Positions 7,954 to 16,742 of a stretch of DNA of 64,000 nucleotides are shown here, in pieces (the first letter of the stretch is position 1; each line of letters starts with the position of its first letter). Both the position numbers and the translations under genes were made by a program. The DNA lies in the NCBI RefSeq assembly GCF_025362475.1, contig NZ_JANYGH010000014.1, forward strand, positions 1 to 64,000, read 5' to 3'. The DNA comes from Mucilaginibacter sp. (GTDB lineage Bacteria; Bacteroidota; Bacteroidia; Sphingobacteriales; Sphingobacteriaceae). Below the pieces are notes generated by a model. That model worked only from the letters and a program-made list of their open reading frames with translations, made no database searches and had not been told where the DNA came from.

Positions 7954-9786
7954 ATGAAGCTACACGCACTTGATGCTGCCATTATAGTTTTGTACCTGTT
8001 GAGCACCATTTTTATCGGTTTGTGGTATCGTAAAAAAGCCCGCGAAAATAAGGAAAGCTATATGTTGGGCGGTAAATCATTACCCTGGTATAAGCTGGGG
8101 CTAAGCGATGCATCCGATATGTTTGATATCAGCGGCACCATGTGGATGGTGAGCCTGTGCTTTGTATATGGCATGAAAAGCATCTGGATCCCCTGGTTGT
8201 GGCCGGTATTTAACCAGGTGTTTTTGATGATGTACCTCTCGCGTTGGCTGCGCCGCTCAAACGCCGCCACAGGTGCCGAATGGCTGGCCACCCGGTTTGG
8301 TAAAACAGGACCGGGCGTAGGCAATTCTCATATAATTGTTATCGCGTTCGCGCTGCTTAGTTGCCTGGGTTTTTTAGCCTACGGGTTTATTGGGCTGGGT
8401 AAATTCATTGAAATTTTTATTCCCTGGGATTTGGTTAAAGCCTATGTTCCCTTCAACGTTGCGCCGCAATATGTACCACATGTTTATGGTATTGTTTTCA
8501 CGCTATTCGCCATGTTTTATTCCATTTTGGGCGGTATGCACAGTATTGTTCTGGGCGATATGGTCAAATACGGCATCATGTCTGTTGCCTGTATCTGGAT
8601 AGGTTTTATTGCGGCTCATAAATTAGCAGGTCATCATTTAAATGTGCCTGATGGTTGGTACAGCCCATTTTTTGGGAAAAATTTAGGCATGAGCTGGTCG
8701 GGCATTATTAATGAGGTTAACCAGAAAATTAAGGATGATGGTTATTCGCTGTTTGGCTTGTTTTTTATGATGATGACCTTTAAAGGTTTCTTCGCGGCGC
8801 TGGCTGGTCCGGCGCCTAATTATGATATGCAAAAGATCCTGTCGACACGTTCGCCCGAGGAAGCCAGTAAAATGAGTGGTTTTGTGAGTATCATTTTGTT
8901 ACCCATCCGCTACTCGCTTATCGTAAGCTTAACCATCCTGGGCCTGTTGTATTATAATCAAATGAACCTTAAGGATGCTACCGGCGCTATCGATTTTGAA
9001 AGGATATTACCGGCTGTTATCAATAATTTTTTACCGGTTGGCCTGGTTGGGTTGCTGTTAGCCGGTTTGCTTGGCGCTTTCATGAGCACATTTTCCGGTA
9101 CAATGAACGCGGCACAGGCTTATATCGTAAATGATATCTACATTAAATATTTTAACCCTGCGGCATCTACCAAAAAAATCATCGCCATGAATTACCTGGT
9201 AGGTGTGGTTGTGGTGGCGGTAGGGGTTATTCTTGGCTTCTTTGTAAAAGATGTAAACAGCGTACTGCAATGGATCGTATCGGCGCTTTATGGTGGCTAC
9301 GTAGCATCAAATGTGCTCAAGTGGCATTGGTGGCGCTTTAATGCCAACGGCTTTTTTTACGGCATGCTGGCTGGTATTCTATCCTCCATGGTGTTTTCGC
9401 TGCTTATTCCATCCGGCGAGCTGTTGTATTGGTTTCCGCTCTTGTTCTTCATCTCCATGGCCGGTTCGGTTATCGGCTCCTATGCCAGCGCTCCAACAGA
9501 TATGGCCGTATTAAAATCCTTTTACAGCAATGTACGCCCATGGGGTTTTTGGGAGCCAGTTAAAAAACTGGTAATGGCTGAAGATGGAAGCTTTGTGCCG
9601 AATAGAAATTTCAAACTGAACATGTTTAACGTGGTAATAGGGACTATTGCTCAATTATGCCTCACCATATTGCCCATGTATCTCATCCTCAATCAAAAAT
9701 TGCCCTTGCTTGTAACCGTGGCATTGTTGGCAGTGATCATGCTGATACTGAAAAGGACATGGTGGAATAAATTAAAAGACTATTGA
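7954..9786 (+). CDS. Sodium/solute symporter (SSS family), probable mannobiose transporter
   Basis: A 610-residue polytopic protein of the SSS family: 13 or more hydrophobic segments, an N-terminal helix LDAAIIVLYLLSTIFIGLWY, then KSLPWYKLGLSDASDMFDISGT as in the sodium-binding core. It lies 13 bases before the GH130 gene. In Bacteroides the same gene set (GH26, GH130, symporter, epimerase) handles mannobiose, so mannobiose is the likely cargo; that is inference from context. A four-codon frame (ATG at 7943, stop TGA 7955-7957) overlaps the ATG at 7954 as ATGA, so initiation might be coupled to it. Confidence 0.88.
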   Translation: MKLHALDAAIIVLYLLSTIFIGLWYRKKARENKESYMLGGKSLPWYKLGLSDASDMFDISGTMWMVSLCFVYGMKSIWIPWLWPVFNQVFLMMYLSRWLRRSNAATGAEWLATRFGKTGPGVGNSHIIVIAFALLSCLGFLAYGFIGLGKFIEIFIPWDLVKAYVPFNVAPQYVPHVYGIVFTLFAMFYSILGGMHSIVLGDMVKYGIMSVACIWIGFIAAHKLAGHHLNVPDGWYSPFFGKNLGMSWSGIINEVNQKIKDDGYSLFGLFFMMMTFKGFFAALAGPAPNYDMQKILSTRSPEEASKMSGFVSIILLPIRYSLIVSLTILGLLYYNQMNLKDATGAIDFERILPAVINNFLPVGLVGLLLAGLLGAFMSTFSGTMNAAQAYIVNDIYIKYFNPAASTKKIIAMNYLVGVVVVAVGVILGFFVKDVNSVLQWIVSALYGGYVASNVLKWHWWRFNANGFFYGMLAGILSSMVFSLLIPSGELLYWFPLLFFISMAGSVIGSYASAPTDMAVLKSFYSNVRPWGFWEPVKKLVMAEDGSFVPNRNFKLNMFNVVIGTIAQLCLTILPMYLILNQKLPLLVTVALLAVIMLILKRTWWNKLKDY

Positions 9787-9799
9787 TAGAAAGACATAT

Positions 9800-10987
9800 A
9801 TGACCCCTGAATTTAAACAAAGATTAACCCTGTTGCAGCAGGAACAACATCAACTTATAACAAAGCCTAACCAAATATCAGGTACCGGCAACGGTGTTTT
9901 TGATCGTTATATAAACCCGGTGCTAACAGCTGCGCATACTCCAATTTACTGGCGGTATGATCTGGATGCCGCTACCAATCCATACCTCATGGAGCGCTTT
10001 GGCATTAACGCCGCCTTTAATGCCGGTGCTATAAAATTTAACGGCAGGTATATGATGGTGGTGCGCGTTGAGGGAGTGGATCGCAAGTCGTTTTTTGCTG
10101 TGGCTGAGAGTCCTGATGGAGTCAGCAATTTTACTTTTTGGGAATATCCTGTCAATCTGCCGCAAACACATGAGCCTGATACCAATGTATATGATATGCG
10201 CTTAACGCAGCATCAGGACGGGTGGATTTATGGCCTGTTCTGCACCGAAAGGCGCGATCCTGCTGCCCCCGCACATGATCAATCAACGGCTGTTGCCGCT
10301 TGCGGCATAGCCCGCACAAAAGACCTGGTGCAATGGGAACGTCTGCCCGATCTTAAAACCAATTCACCGCAACAACGCAACGTAGTATTGCACCCGGAGT
10401 TTGTAGATGGTAAATATGCCCTGTACACCCGCCCGCAGGATGGTTTTATTAGTGCCGGCACTGGCGGTGGTATTGGCTTTGGCCTGACCGATAATATGGA
10501 AAATGCGGTTATTGACCAGGAAACTATCATCGATAATAAAAATTACCATACCGTTTACGAAGCTAAAAACGGACAGGGCCCTACACCTGTAAAAACTGAC
10601 AAAGGTTGGCTGCACCTGGCTCATGGTGTACGCAATACAGCGGCCGGCTTGCGCTATGTACTGTACATGTTTATGACCGATTTAAACAACCTCACCAGGG
10701 TTACGCACAAACCCGGCGGCTATTTCTTAGCGCCAGAGGGAGAGGAGCGCGTGGGTGATGTATCTAACGTGGTATTCTGTAACGGATGGATAGCCGATGA
10801 GGACGGAACGGTTTATATCTATTATGCGTCATCAGATACGAGGATGCATGTAGCCACCACTACGGTTGCTAAACTGGTAGATTATGTGATGAATACACCT
10901 GAGGATGGCTTTAAGTCGTCAACTTCGGTGGATAAGGTTTATGGGATTGTTGATAAGAATAAAAATATTATACAGGAAATATTGTAG
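9800..10987 (+). CDS. GH130 4-O-beta-D-mannosyl-D-glucose phosphorylase
   Basis: A 395-residue cytoplasmic enzyme (no signal peptide) of GH130 subfamily 1. It phosphorolyses mannosyl-(1,4)-glucose to mannose-1-phosphate and glucose. Family features seen: NAGAIKFNGRYMMVVRVEG, the NVYDMR motif with D132 at the place of the proton-donor Asp of the Bacteroides fragilis enzyme (Asp131), and KTDKGWLHLAHGVR near the phosphate site. The neighbouring epimerase supplies the substrate, which favours mannosylglucose over mannan oligosaccharides as the substrate. Confidence 0.92.
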   Translation: MTPEFKQRLTLLQQEQHQLITKPNQISGTGNGVFDRYINPVLTAAHTPIYWRYDLDAATNPYLMERFGINAAFNAGAIKFNGRYMMVVRVEGVDRKSFFAVAESPDGVSNFTFWEYPVNLPQTHEPDTNVYDMRLTQHQDGWIYGLFCTERRDPAAPAHDQSTAVAACGIARTKDLVQWERLPDLKTNSPQQRNVVLHPEFVDGKYALYTRPQDGFISAGTGGGIGFGLTDNMENAVIDQETIIDNKNYHTVYEAKNGQGPTPVKTDKGWLHLAHGVRNTAAGLRYVLYMFMTDLNNLTRVTHKPGGYFLAPEGEERVGDVSNVVFCNGWIADEDGTVYIYYASSDTRMHVATTTVAKLVDYVMNTPEDGFKSSTSVDKVYGIVDKNKNIIQEIL

Positions 10988-11009
10988 GTTTCGTAAGTGC
11001 CTATTCTCC

Positions 11010-11095
11010 GTAGAGACGCCAATTTGCGTCTCCCGTGTGCAAATCGGAAATGCAATTCCGCTCGTCTGGTGAGAGACGCAAATATGCGCCTCTAC
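11010..11095. repeat. Palindromic repeat with 23-bp arms between GH130 and epimerase genes
   Basis: The left arm 11010-11032 (begins GTAGAGACGCCAATTTGCG) and right arm 11073-11095 are complementary at about 20 of 23 positions. The RNA would form a long hairpin inside the presumed mannan operon message. No T tract follows, so it is not a standard terminator. Confidence 0.7.
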
Positions 11096-11134
11096 AGAAA
11101 ATTGCCTTATTAAAATGTCATTTGATTTACAAGT

Positions 11135-12370
11135 ATGACGGATAACACACCCCGGCCGCTGCACAAATTATCGACTGAACAGCGAACATTATTGAAAAAT
11201 TATAAAACCGAGCTCAGCAGCGAGCTAAGCAACATCATCGCCTATTGGCAAAAATATACGCCTGATGAAGTAAATGGTGGCTTTTTAGGTAAGATAGATA
11301 ATGACAACCACGTAACGCCCGATGCGCCTAAAGGCTCGGTTTTAAACGCCAGGATCTTGTGGAGCTTTTCGGCGGCTTGTAATTTGAAGCCCGATGAAGC
11401 CAGTTTGGAAATGGCTAACAGGGCTTATGCCTACATCAATGCTCATTTTATTGACGAGGAATTTGGCGGGGTGTATTGGTCTGTCGACGACAAGGGCAAT
11501 ATGCTGGATACAAAAAAGCAGGTTTATGCCAGCGCGTTTACGCTTTATGCCCTTAGCGAATACTATATGGCCTCTGGTTTAGCGGTAGTTAAAGATCAGG
11601 CTATTGCCCTGTATCATTTGTTGGTTGATAAAAGCTATGATCAGCATCAAACAGGGTACATGGAAGCCTTCGCCCGCGATTGGCAGCCAATAAACGATCT
11701 GCGTTTGAGCGCCAAAGATGCTAACGAAAAAAAGACCATGAACACCCATTTGCACGTACTGGAAGCCTATACCAACCTGTACCGCATTTGGCCCAATAAC
11801 GAACTTAAAAAACAAATTGAAACGCTGATAGATGATTTTTGCGATCACTTTATTGATGCCGAAACCCATCACCTCGTGTTGTTTTTTGATGAGGATTGGA
11901 ACCGTAAATCGGATATGATTTCTTACGGACACGATATTGAAGCAACCTGGCTATTGCTGGAGGCTGCCGAGGTAATTGCCGACCAGAGCAAGGTGGAGCA
12001 GATCAAAAAGATTTGTTTAGCAATTGCTGATGCAACCGTAACAGGCTTGGATACCGATGGTGGTTTATGGTACGAGTATGAACCTGCGAATAGTCATCTC
12101 ATTAAAGAAAAACACTGGTGGGTACAGGCCGAAGCAATGGTTGGTTTTTATAATGCCTGGCAAATCAGCGGCGATCAAAAATACCTCGACCTATGCATCA
12201 ATAACTGGATTTTTGTTAAAACTAAAATACTGGACAAGCAAAATGGCGAATGGTTCTGGGGGATTAAAGATGACGGCAGCATTATGCCCAGCGAAGATAA
12301 GGTTGGCCTTTGGAAATGCCCTTACCATAACAGCAGGGCTTGTATTGAAATTATAAAACGGATAAATTAG
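11135..12370 (+). CDS. Cellobiose/mannobiose 2-epimerase (AGE family)
   Basis: A 411-residue cytoplasmic (alpha/alpha)6-barrel enzyme of the N-acylglucosamine/cellobiose 2-epimerase family. Motifs seen: VLNARILWSFSAA, MNTHLHVLEAYTNLYRIWP, SYGHDIEATWLLLEAAE, KHWWVQAEAMVGFYNAW and WKCPYHNSRACIEII, which supply the His and Trp residues of the active site. It would convert mannobiose to mannosyl-glucose, feeding GH130. It starts 147 bases after GH130; the gap carries a palindromic repeat. Confidence 0.9.
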   Translation: MTDNTPRPLHKLSTEQRTLLKNYKTELSSELSNIIAYWQKYTPDEVNGGFLGKIDNDNHVTPDAPKGSVLNARILWSFSAACNLKPDEASLEMANRAYAYINAHFIDEEFGGVYWSVDDKGNMLDTKKQVYASAFTLYALSEYYMASGLAVVKDQAIALYHLLVDKSYDQHQTGYMEAFARDWQPINDLRLSAKDANEKKTMNTHLHVLEAYTNLYRIWPNNELKKQIETLIDDFCDHFIDAETHHLVLFFDEDWNRKSDMISYGHDIEATWLLLEAAEVIADQSKVEQIKKICLAIADATVTGLDTDGGLWYEYEPANSHLIKEKHWWVQAEAMVGFYNAWQISGDQKYLDLCINNWIFVKTKILDKQNGEWFWGIKDDGSIMPSEDKVGLWKCPYHNSRACIEIIKRIN

Positions 12371-12438
12371 AAAATTAATGGCATGGTGAGTTGTAAAATC
12401 CGGTGGCCTCTGAAGGGGAAATGACGTAACAAAACTGG

Positions 12439-12514
12439 CTGTCATCCTGAGCCTGTCGAAGGATAGCGGGCAAAGGCCTCTACGCGGAAGTCTTCGACAG
12501 GCTCAGACTGACAG
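12439..12514. repeat. Hairpin repeat of the GTCATCCTGA family (inner stem CTGTC/GACAG)
   Basis: The left arm 12439-12461 pairs with 12492-12514 at 21 of 23 positions. The outer arm GTCATCCTGA and the GAAGGAT segment are shared with the copies at 40701 and 56761. The inner stem differs but remains self-complementary. Confidence 0.75.
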
Positions 12515-12577
12515 ACCCACACGCCTCAAAATCCAATACGTCATGGGTAGGAGGATATATAAAAAAGGCTTTGATAA

Positions 12578-12622
12578 GGGCATTTATTGCATATTGGTTT
12601 GCGAATTGCAAGCCGCAATCTA
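12578..12622. repeat. Dispersed repeat related to 14302-14348
   Basis: The sequence GGGCATTTATTGCATATTGG continues into GTTTGCGAATTGCAA and CAATCTA; 14302-14348 has the same blocks with a few changes. Function unknown. Confidence 0.55.
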
Positions 12623-12678
12623 TTATTGTTTTGAGGCTTGTTAAGCCGTAAGTTTAAAATAAAAGCTGGCGTTTTTTT

Positions 12679-13800
12679 ATGAGGATTTTTTATAGCGTAA
12701 TTTTAATATTGATAATTTGTAGCTCGATGGCAAATGCACAACAAATGTATGCTCCTGCCGATAAAAAGGCCAGTCGCGAAACTCGTGCACTTTTCTACAG
12801 CATGCAGCGCTTACTGGGTGCAGGGGTGATGTTTGGCCATCACGATGATACTGCTTATGGAGTGGGATGGAGGTTTGAAGCTGATAGATCTGATGTGAAA
12901 AGTGTTACAGGATCATACCCCTCCATTTACGGCTGGGACCTGGCCCGTATTGAGCACGATAGTATTCACGATATAAATGGCATAGCATTTAAATTGCAAA
13001 AGCAATTGGTTAAAGATGCTTATGAGCGCGGCGGTATCAATACCTTTTGCTGGCATATGGATAACCCTGCCAATGGTAAAACCGCATGGGATACTACGGG
13101 CAATACCATTAAAGATTTAATTTCCGGCGGTATTTACCATGATGCTTACGTTCAATACCTGGATAGGGCTGCAGATTACCTGAAGGAGTTGAAAGGTAAA
13201 AACGGCGAGGCTATTCCTTTACTTTTCAGGCCATTTCATGAGCTTACGGGTAGTTGGTTTTGGTGGGGGAAAAAGCAAAATACTCCCGAAGAATTTAAAG
13301 CTTTGTGGCAGTTTACGATTGATTACCTGCGCAATAACAAGAAGCTTCATAATTTATTGATCGTTTACTCCGCTGCCGATTTTGATTCGGAAGCTGAATT
13401 TTTGGAACGTTACCCTGGCGATGACTATGTGGATTTTATTGGTTTTGACAATTACTGTACCAAAAGTGTAGCTGGATATCAAACCAAATTGGATAAGCGC
13501 CTTGGTATTTTAGATGTTATTGCTACAAGTCATCACAAGCTGGCCTGCCTGCCCGAAACGGGCTATGTACAGATTCCGCAAGCTGATTGGTGGACAAAAG
13601 TTTTATTGCCAACCATGCTTCAACATAAAATATCATACGTAATGGCCTGGCGAAATGGTAATGTTAATCATTACTACGTGCCCTATCCCAACCAGGTAAG
13701 TGCCGATGATTTCGTAAAGTTTTTCAATAGTCACCAGGTGATATTTCAGAGCAGGTTAACTCCGTTGAGTGTTTATGGGAAACCTAATTTGGGAAAGTAA
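12679..13800 (+). CDS. GH26 beta-mannanase
   Basis: A 373-residue secreted GH26 enzyme. The signal peptide (MRIFYSVILILIICSSMANA) has no lipobox, so the mature protein is likely periplasmic. GH26 signatures seen: MFGHHDDTAYG, RPFHELTGSWFWWG with acid/base E188 after H187, GFDNYC, and LPETGY with nucleophile E293. Enzymes of this type release mannobiose from mannan in the corresponding Bacteroides locus. It is the last gene of the cluster, followed by a terminator-like hairpin. Confidence 0.92.
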   Translation: MRIFYSVILILIICSSMANAQQMYAPADKKASRETRALFYSMQRLLGAGVMFGHHDDTAYGVGWRFEADRSDVKSVTGSYPSIYGWDLARIEHDSIHDINGIAFKLQKQLVKDAYERGGINTFCWHMDNPANGKTAWDTTGNTIKDLISGGIYHDAYVQYLDRAADYLKELKGKNGEAIPLLFRPFHELTGSWFWWGKKQNTPEEFKALWQFTIDYLRNNKKLHNLLIVYSAADFDSEAEFLERYPGDDYVDFIGFDNYCTKSVAGYQTKLDKRLGILDVIATSHHKLACLPETGYVQIPQADWWTKVLLPTMLQHKISYVMAWRNGNVNHYYVPYPNQVSADDFVKFFNSHQVIFQSRLTPLSVYGKPNLGK

Positions 13801-13818
13801 GGAACTGCCCCCTCTAAA

Positions 13819-13843
13819 TCTCCCCCGGTAGGGGAGACTTTTT
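13819..13843 (+). terminator. Terminator-like hairpin after GH26
   Basis: TCTCCCC and GGGGAGA arms (13819-13825 and 13831-13837) with a five-base loop are followed by ACTTTTT, 18 bases after the GH26 stop. This matches an intrinsic terminator, although the element may also be a dispersed repeat. Confidence 0.55.
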
Positions 13844-14458
13844 GATCTTTCGTCCCCTCAGGATCTCCTTGAAAAGGGACCCTGAGGCCGCTTGCTTAGT
13901 ATAAACGATGCGTTTTCGACTTGCATGCAATCTCAGGATCAGGCCCTGAGGGATTGTAAATCCTTCTTGCAAAATTTCACACTTTAGTTACATAATATCA
14001 CTACGCCTTTAATTATCAAATAGTTATTTTGAAATTAGATTTGAATAATGAAATGGTTTTGGGGAGGTTGATTTCAGGCAACCTTTTCTTAGCCACCTGG
14101 GGAGGTTGCTTGAAAACAGCCTTCCCTTAATTATAGAATCTTGCCTGCCTGTTTCCTTTCCAAAAAGGATATACGATTATATTCAACAAAACGCACAACT
14201 TTACACCCCTGCAAATAATCCGATTATATTTCAAATATCGTCGGATTATACCATTATCCTGTTTTATTTTGTCCCCAAGTGCCGGCACACGTGCCAGCAT
14301 TGGGCATTTAATGACATATTTGTTTGCGAATTGCAATGGCACAATCTAATTAATGGAAATTGAAGCAAACCTACCAGTACATCCTCCGTGGACAAAACAA
14401 TGATGAGAAAAATAAAACAGGTGAAACTGTTGGGGATCAAAATAGAAAAAGTGAATAA
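13844..14458. other. Intergenic, repeats only
   Basis: Contains CCTGAGG/CCTCAGG-type short inverted repeats (13855-13960) and the repeat copy at 14302-14348. Overlapping open frames on both strands (14106-14363) have no codon or family support, so I do not call a gene. Confidence 0.5.
14302..14348. repeat. Dispersed repeat related to 12578-12622
   Basis: Shares GGGCATTTA, CATATT, GTTTGCGAATTGCAA and CAATCTA in the same order with 12578-12622. Confidence 0.55.
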
Positions 14459-14764
14459 ATGATGAAAAAAGCAATAACAACTTTAAATTGGATTATATCT
14501 ATAATGGTAATTATTTCTTTGAGCGAAAGCTTTAGTGAGTATTATGATTATAAATCTCAATATAATGTATTTGTAAGAATGTATAATGATAACTCTTATC
14601 TGAATATGTTTAAGGATTGTAAAGATATTTTTCATAACCAAATATTAGCACTTGAATTTATTAAACAAAGTTATCTACAACAATTCTATTGGAATATAGT
14701 AATTGTTCTATTGTCCCTGTTTTTATTATTTCTTAAAAATAAATATACGTCAAAAGAAGGTTAG
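14459..14764 (+). CDS. Small membrane protein, unknown
   Basis: A 101-residue protein with two predicted transmembrane helices (about residues 8-24 and 78-93) flanking a Tyr/Asn-rich loop, ending in a short basic tail. ATG ATG at 14459 and 14462 are both possible starts. The coding stretch is much more AT-rich than its neighbours, which may mean recent acquisition. No family is recognised, and no functional partner is adjacent. Confidence 0.55.
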   Translation: MMKKAITTLNWIISIMVIISLSESFSEYYDYKSQYNVFVRMYNDNSYLNMFKDCKDIFHNQILALEFIKQSYLQQFYWNIVIVLLSLFLLFLKNKYTSKEG

Positions 14765-14850
14765 TCGCTTTTCTTTTTGCTCTTCGATATTTTTTAAAGC
14801 CTTCCCTTCCGGCTACTGTGTGTACATAAGTTTGTTAGCATGGCTCTGAT

Positions 14851-14990
14851 TTGGCTAAAGCCTTCCGTACTCTTTATTTATCCGTCCCATAAATGGGACG
14901 GCAATGAATTAAAGTATTGTTTGCCTTTAATTCTTGATTGCCGTTGGTTTCAACCAACGGATAGAAAGCATTATAAGCATGGCTTTAGCC
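14851..14990. repeat. Nested palindromic element bounded by GGCTAAAGCC / GGCTTTAGCC
   Basis: Outer arms TTGGCTAAAGCC (14851-14862) and ATGGCTTTAGCC (14979-14990) enclose two perfect small hairpins: CCGTCCCAT/ATGGGACGG (14882-14901) and CCGTTGGTTTCAACCAACGG (14941-14960). This is a compact, strongly structured repeat of unknown function. Confidence 0.7.
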
Positions 14991-15117
14991 TAAATAATCA
15001 GTATTTTAGCACAAATGCAGTGTTAAGTTATTACACCAACCGAGTGAAAAAGATGTGTACAGATAGTAGCCCTTCCGGGAGGCGTTGGCTGCAGATTTTT
15101 GCCCCTGATGGTCTACT

Positions 15118-15157
15118 CCGCTGGCGCCCGCGTGCCGCGTGTGCCCCGATGACAAGT
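15118..15157 (+). repeat. 40-bp dispersed repeat, copy 2
   Basis: 33 of 40 positions match the reverse complement of 162-201. Confidence 0.6.
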
Positions 15158-15187
15158 AAACAGCGTTTTGACCAGAGGGGACGTGAT

Positions 15188-16486
15188 TTACGATTTCTTC
15201 AACACAACAACCCCCAATACACCCGCCAATAATGAAGCCAGTAAAATACCATATTTGGCCTGGTCAACCATTTCAGCATGAGTAAAAGCAAGTCCCGAGA
15301 TAAAAAGCGACATGGTGAAACCAACTCCCGCCAGTAGAGCTACGCCGGTAATTTGTTTCCAATTGGCCTTTGCCGGGAGTTGGGCACCAAATTTAACCAT
15401 TAGCCAGGTGGCCATTAAAACCCCTGCAAATTTACCCGCCAGCAAACCAATGGCAACGCCCATACTTACCGGGTTCATTATGGATGTAAAAAAATCGGCA
15501 CCAATAATAATACCGGCGTTTGCTAACGCGAAAAGCGGCATGATCACAAAAGCCACCCAGGGATGCAGTAAATATTCCACTTTTTGAAGCGGGGTTTCGG
15601 CATCCATACTTAGTTCCTTTATTTTTTCGATGGTATGGTGCTGTTCGACCGTGGTTAGGGTGCTGTTGTTAGGGATCTGTTTTTCAAAATCAAAAAGCAA
15701 CTTCTTTAAGCTTTCTGCATAATTTTTTTCGTTGATCCTGGTGCGTGCGGGTATAGTAAAGGCTACCAATACGCCGGCAATAGTAGCATGAACTCCCGAA
15801 AGCAAAAATGCCACCCAAACAGCAAAGCCTATTACCAAATAAAACGCGATGCTGCGAATGCCCATTTTGTTGCCAATGAGCAGTATTACCAATAACCAAA
15901 TACCTATTGTTAAGGGAACAAGCGCTATATGCGTGCTATAAAATATGGCTATTACCAGTACAGCGCCAAGATCATCGGCCACGGCTAATGCTGACAAAAA
16001 TACTTTTACAGAGGTTGGGATATGTTTGCCGGCAAGAGAAAGCAGTGCAAGTGCAAAGGCAATGTCGGTTGCCATGGGAATGCCCCAGCCATGTTCAGAT
16101 TCGGTGCCTTTATTGATGAAAAAGTAAATGAGTGCTGGCACCAGCATACCTCCCAAAGCGGCTACCATAGGCAATGATGCTTTTTTTATGGTAGATAGCT
16201 CACCTGCCATAAATTCGCGCTTTAACTCCAGGCCTATCACGAAGAAAAATAAGGCCATCAGGCCGTCATTTATCCATAAATGCAGTGGATGATTGAGCAC
16301 ATAATCGCCAAAACCTAATGAAAATTTAATATCCCAAAGGTGATGATATGAATGCGCGAACGGCGAATTTACCCAGGCAATAGCCGCCAAAACGCTGATG
16401 AAAAGTACAATGCCACTGGTGTGCTCCTGGTGAATGAATTTATTTACCGGCTCGGTGAACTTATCAATTGGTAGCTTTTGCCTCAT
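15188..16486 (-). CDS. nhaA: Na+/H+ antiporter NhaA
   Basis: A 432-residue inner membrane antiporter exporting Na+ in exchange for H+. Family marks: FFVIGLELKREF (about 82-92), PMATDIAFALALLSL with D141, and LAVADDLGAVLVIAIFYS with the adjacent D171/D172 ion-binding pair. About 12 hydrophobic helices are present, and the length is slightly above the E. coli protein. It is monocistronic, and a 97-bp palindromic repeat lies about 100 bases upstream of its start. Confidence 0.95.
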   Translation of the reverse strand: MRQKLPIDKFTEPVNKFIHQEHTSGIVLFISVLAAIAWVNSPFAHSYHHLWDIKFSLGFGDYVLNHPLHLWINDGLMALFFFVIGLELKREFMAGELSTIKKASLPMVAALGGMLVPALIYFFINKGTESEHGWGIPMATDIAFALALLSLAGKHIPTSVKVFLSALAVADDLGAVLVIAIFYSTHIALVPLTIGIWLLVILLIGNKMGIRSIAFYLVIGFAVWVAFLLSGVHATIAGVLVAFTIPARTRINEKNYAESLKKLLFDFEKQIPNNSTLTTVEQHHTIEKIKELSMDAETPLQKVEYLLHPWVAFVIMPLFALANAGIIIGADFFTSIMNPVSMGVAIGLLAGKFAGVLMATWLMVKFGAQLPAKANWKQITGVALLAGVGFTMSLFISGLAFTHAEMVDQAKYGILLASLLAGVLGVVVLKKS

Positions 16487-16591
16487 TATTTTAAAGTATC
16501 AATTAATTAGTGTCTCGGTTTGGCATTCAAACAGAAGGTTCGCGCTGCGTTATAGATAAGTTTTCAGAACCGTCCTTGCGGTTTTTAGAGC

Positions 16592-16688
16592 CGTCATTGC
16601 GAGGTACGAAGCAATCTCTACACAGGCAGATCGATCTTATAGGGTCTCTCTGTAAAGCTTGGAGATTGCTTCGTGCCTCGCAATGACG
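16592..16688. repeat. 97-bp palindromic repeat with CGTCATTGCGAG ends
   Basis: CGTCATTGCGAG at 16592-16603 is matched by CTCGCAATGACG at 16677-16688, with the arms extending inward (GTACGAAGCAATC and GATTGCTTCGTGC). It is the short form of the 245-bp element at 40596-40840. Confidence 0.75.
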
Positions 16689-16742
16689 GTTGGGAAAAGT
16701 TTCCAATCCAACAATCCTTGCTCCAACAATCTTTGCTCTAAC

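Larger units (their letters stand above)
12371..12678. other. Intergenic with hairpin and dispersed repeat
   Basis: 308 bases between the epimerase and GH26 genes. It holds the hairpin at 12439-12514 and a repeat copy at 12578-12622; no gene is seen. Confidence 0.6.
14765..15187. other. Intergenic repeat region
   Basis: About 420 bases built largely of inverted repeats (14851-14990) and a copy of the 40-bp repeat (15118-15157). An open frame crosses both repeats but lacks protein-like features. Confidence 0.55.

Noticed and set aside
11579..11932. 117-residue frame antisense to the epimerase
   Set aside because: Shadow of the epimerase gene with strong conserved motifs on the other strand.
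14106..14363. Overlapping open frames on both strands
   Set aside because: Neither shows a family, signal peptide or clear start; part of the region is a dispersed repeat.
14840..15232. 130-residue open frame
   Set aside because: Runs through two repeat elements and overlaps the nhaA 3' end; no start context or protein features.
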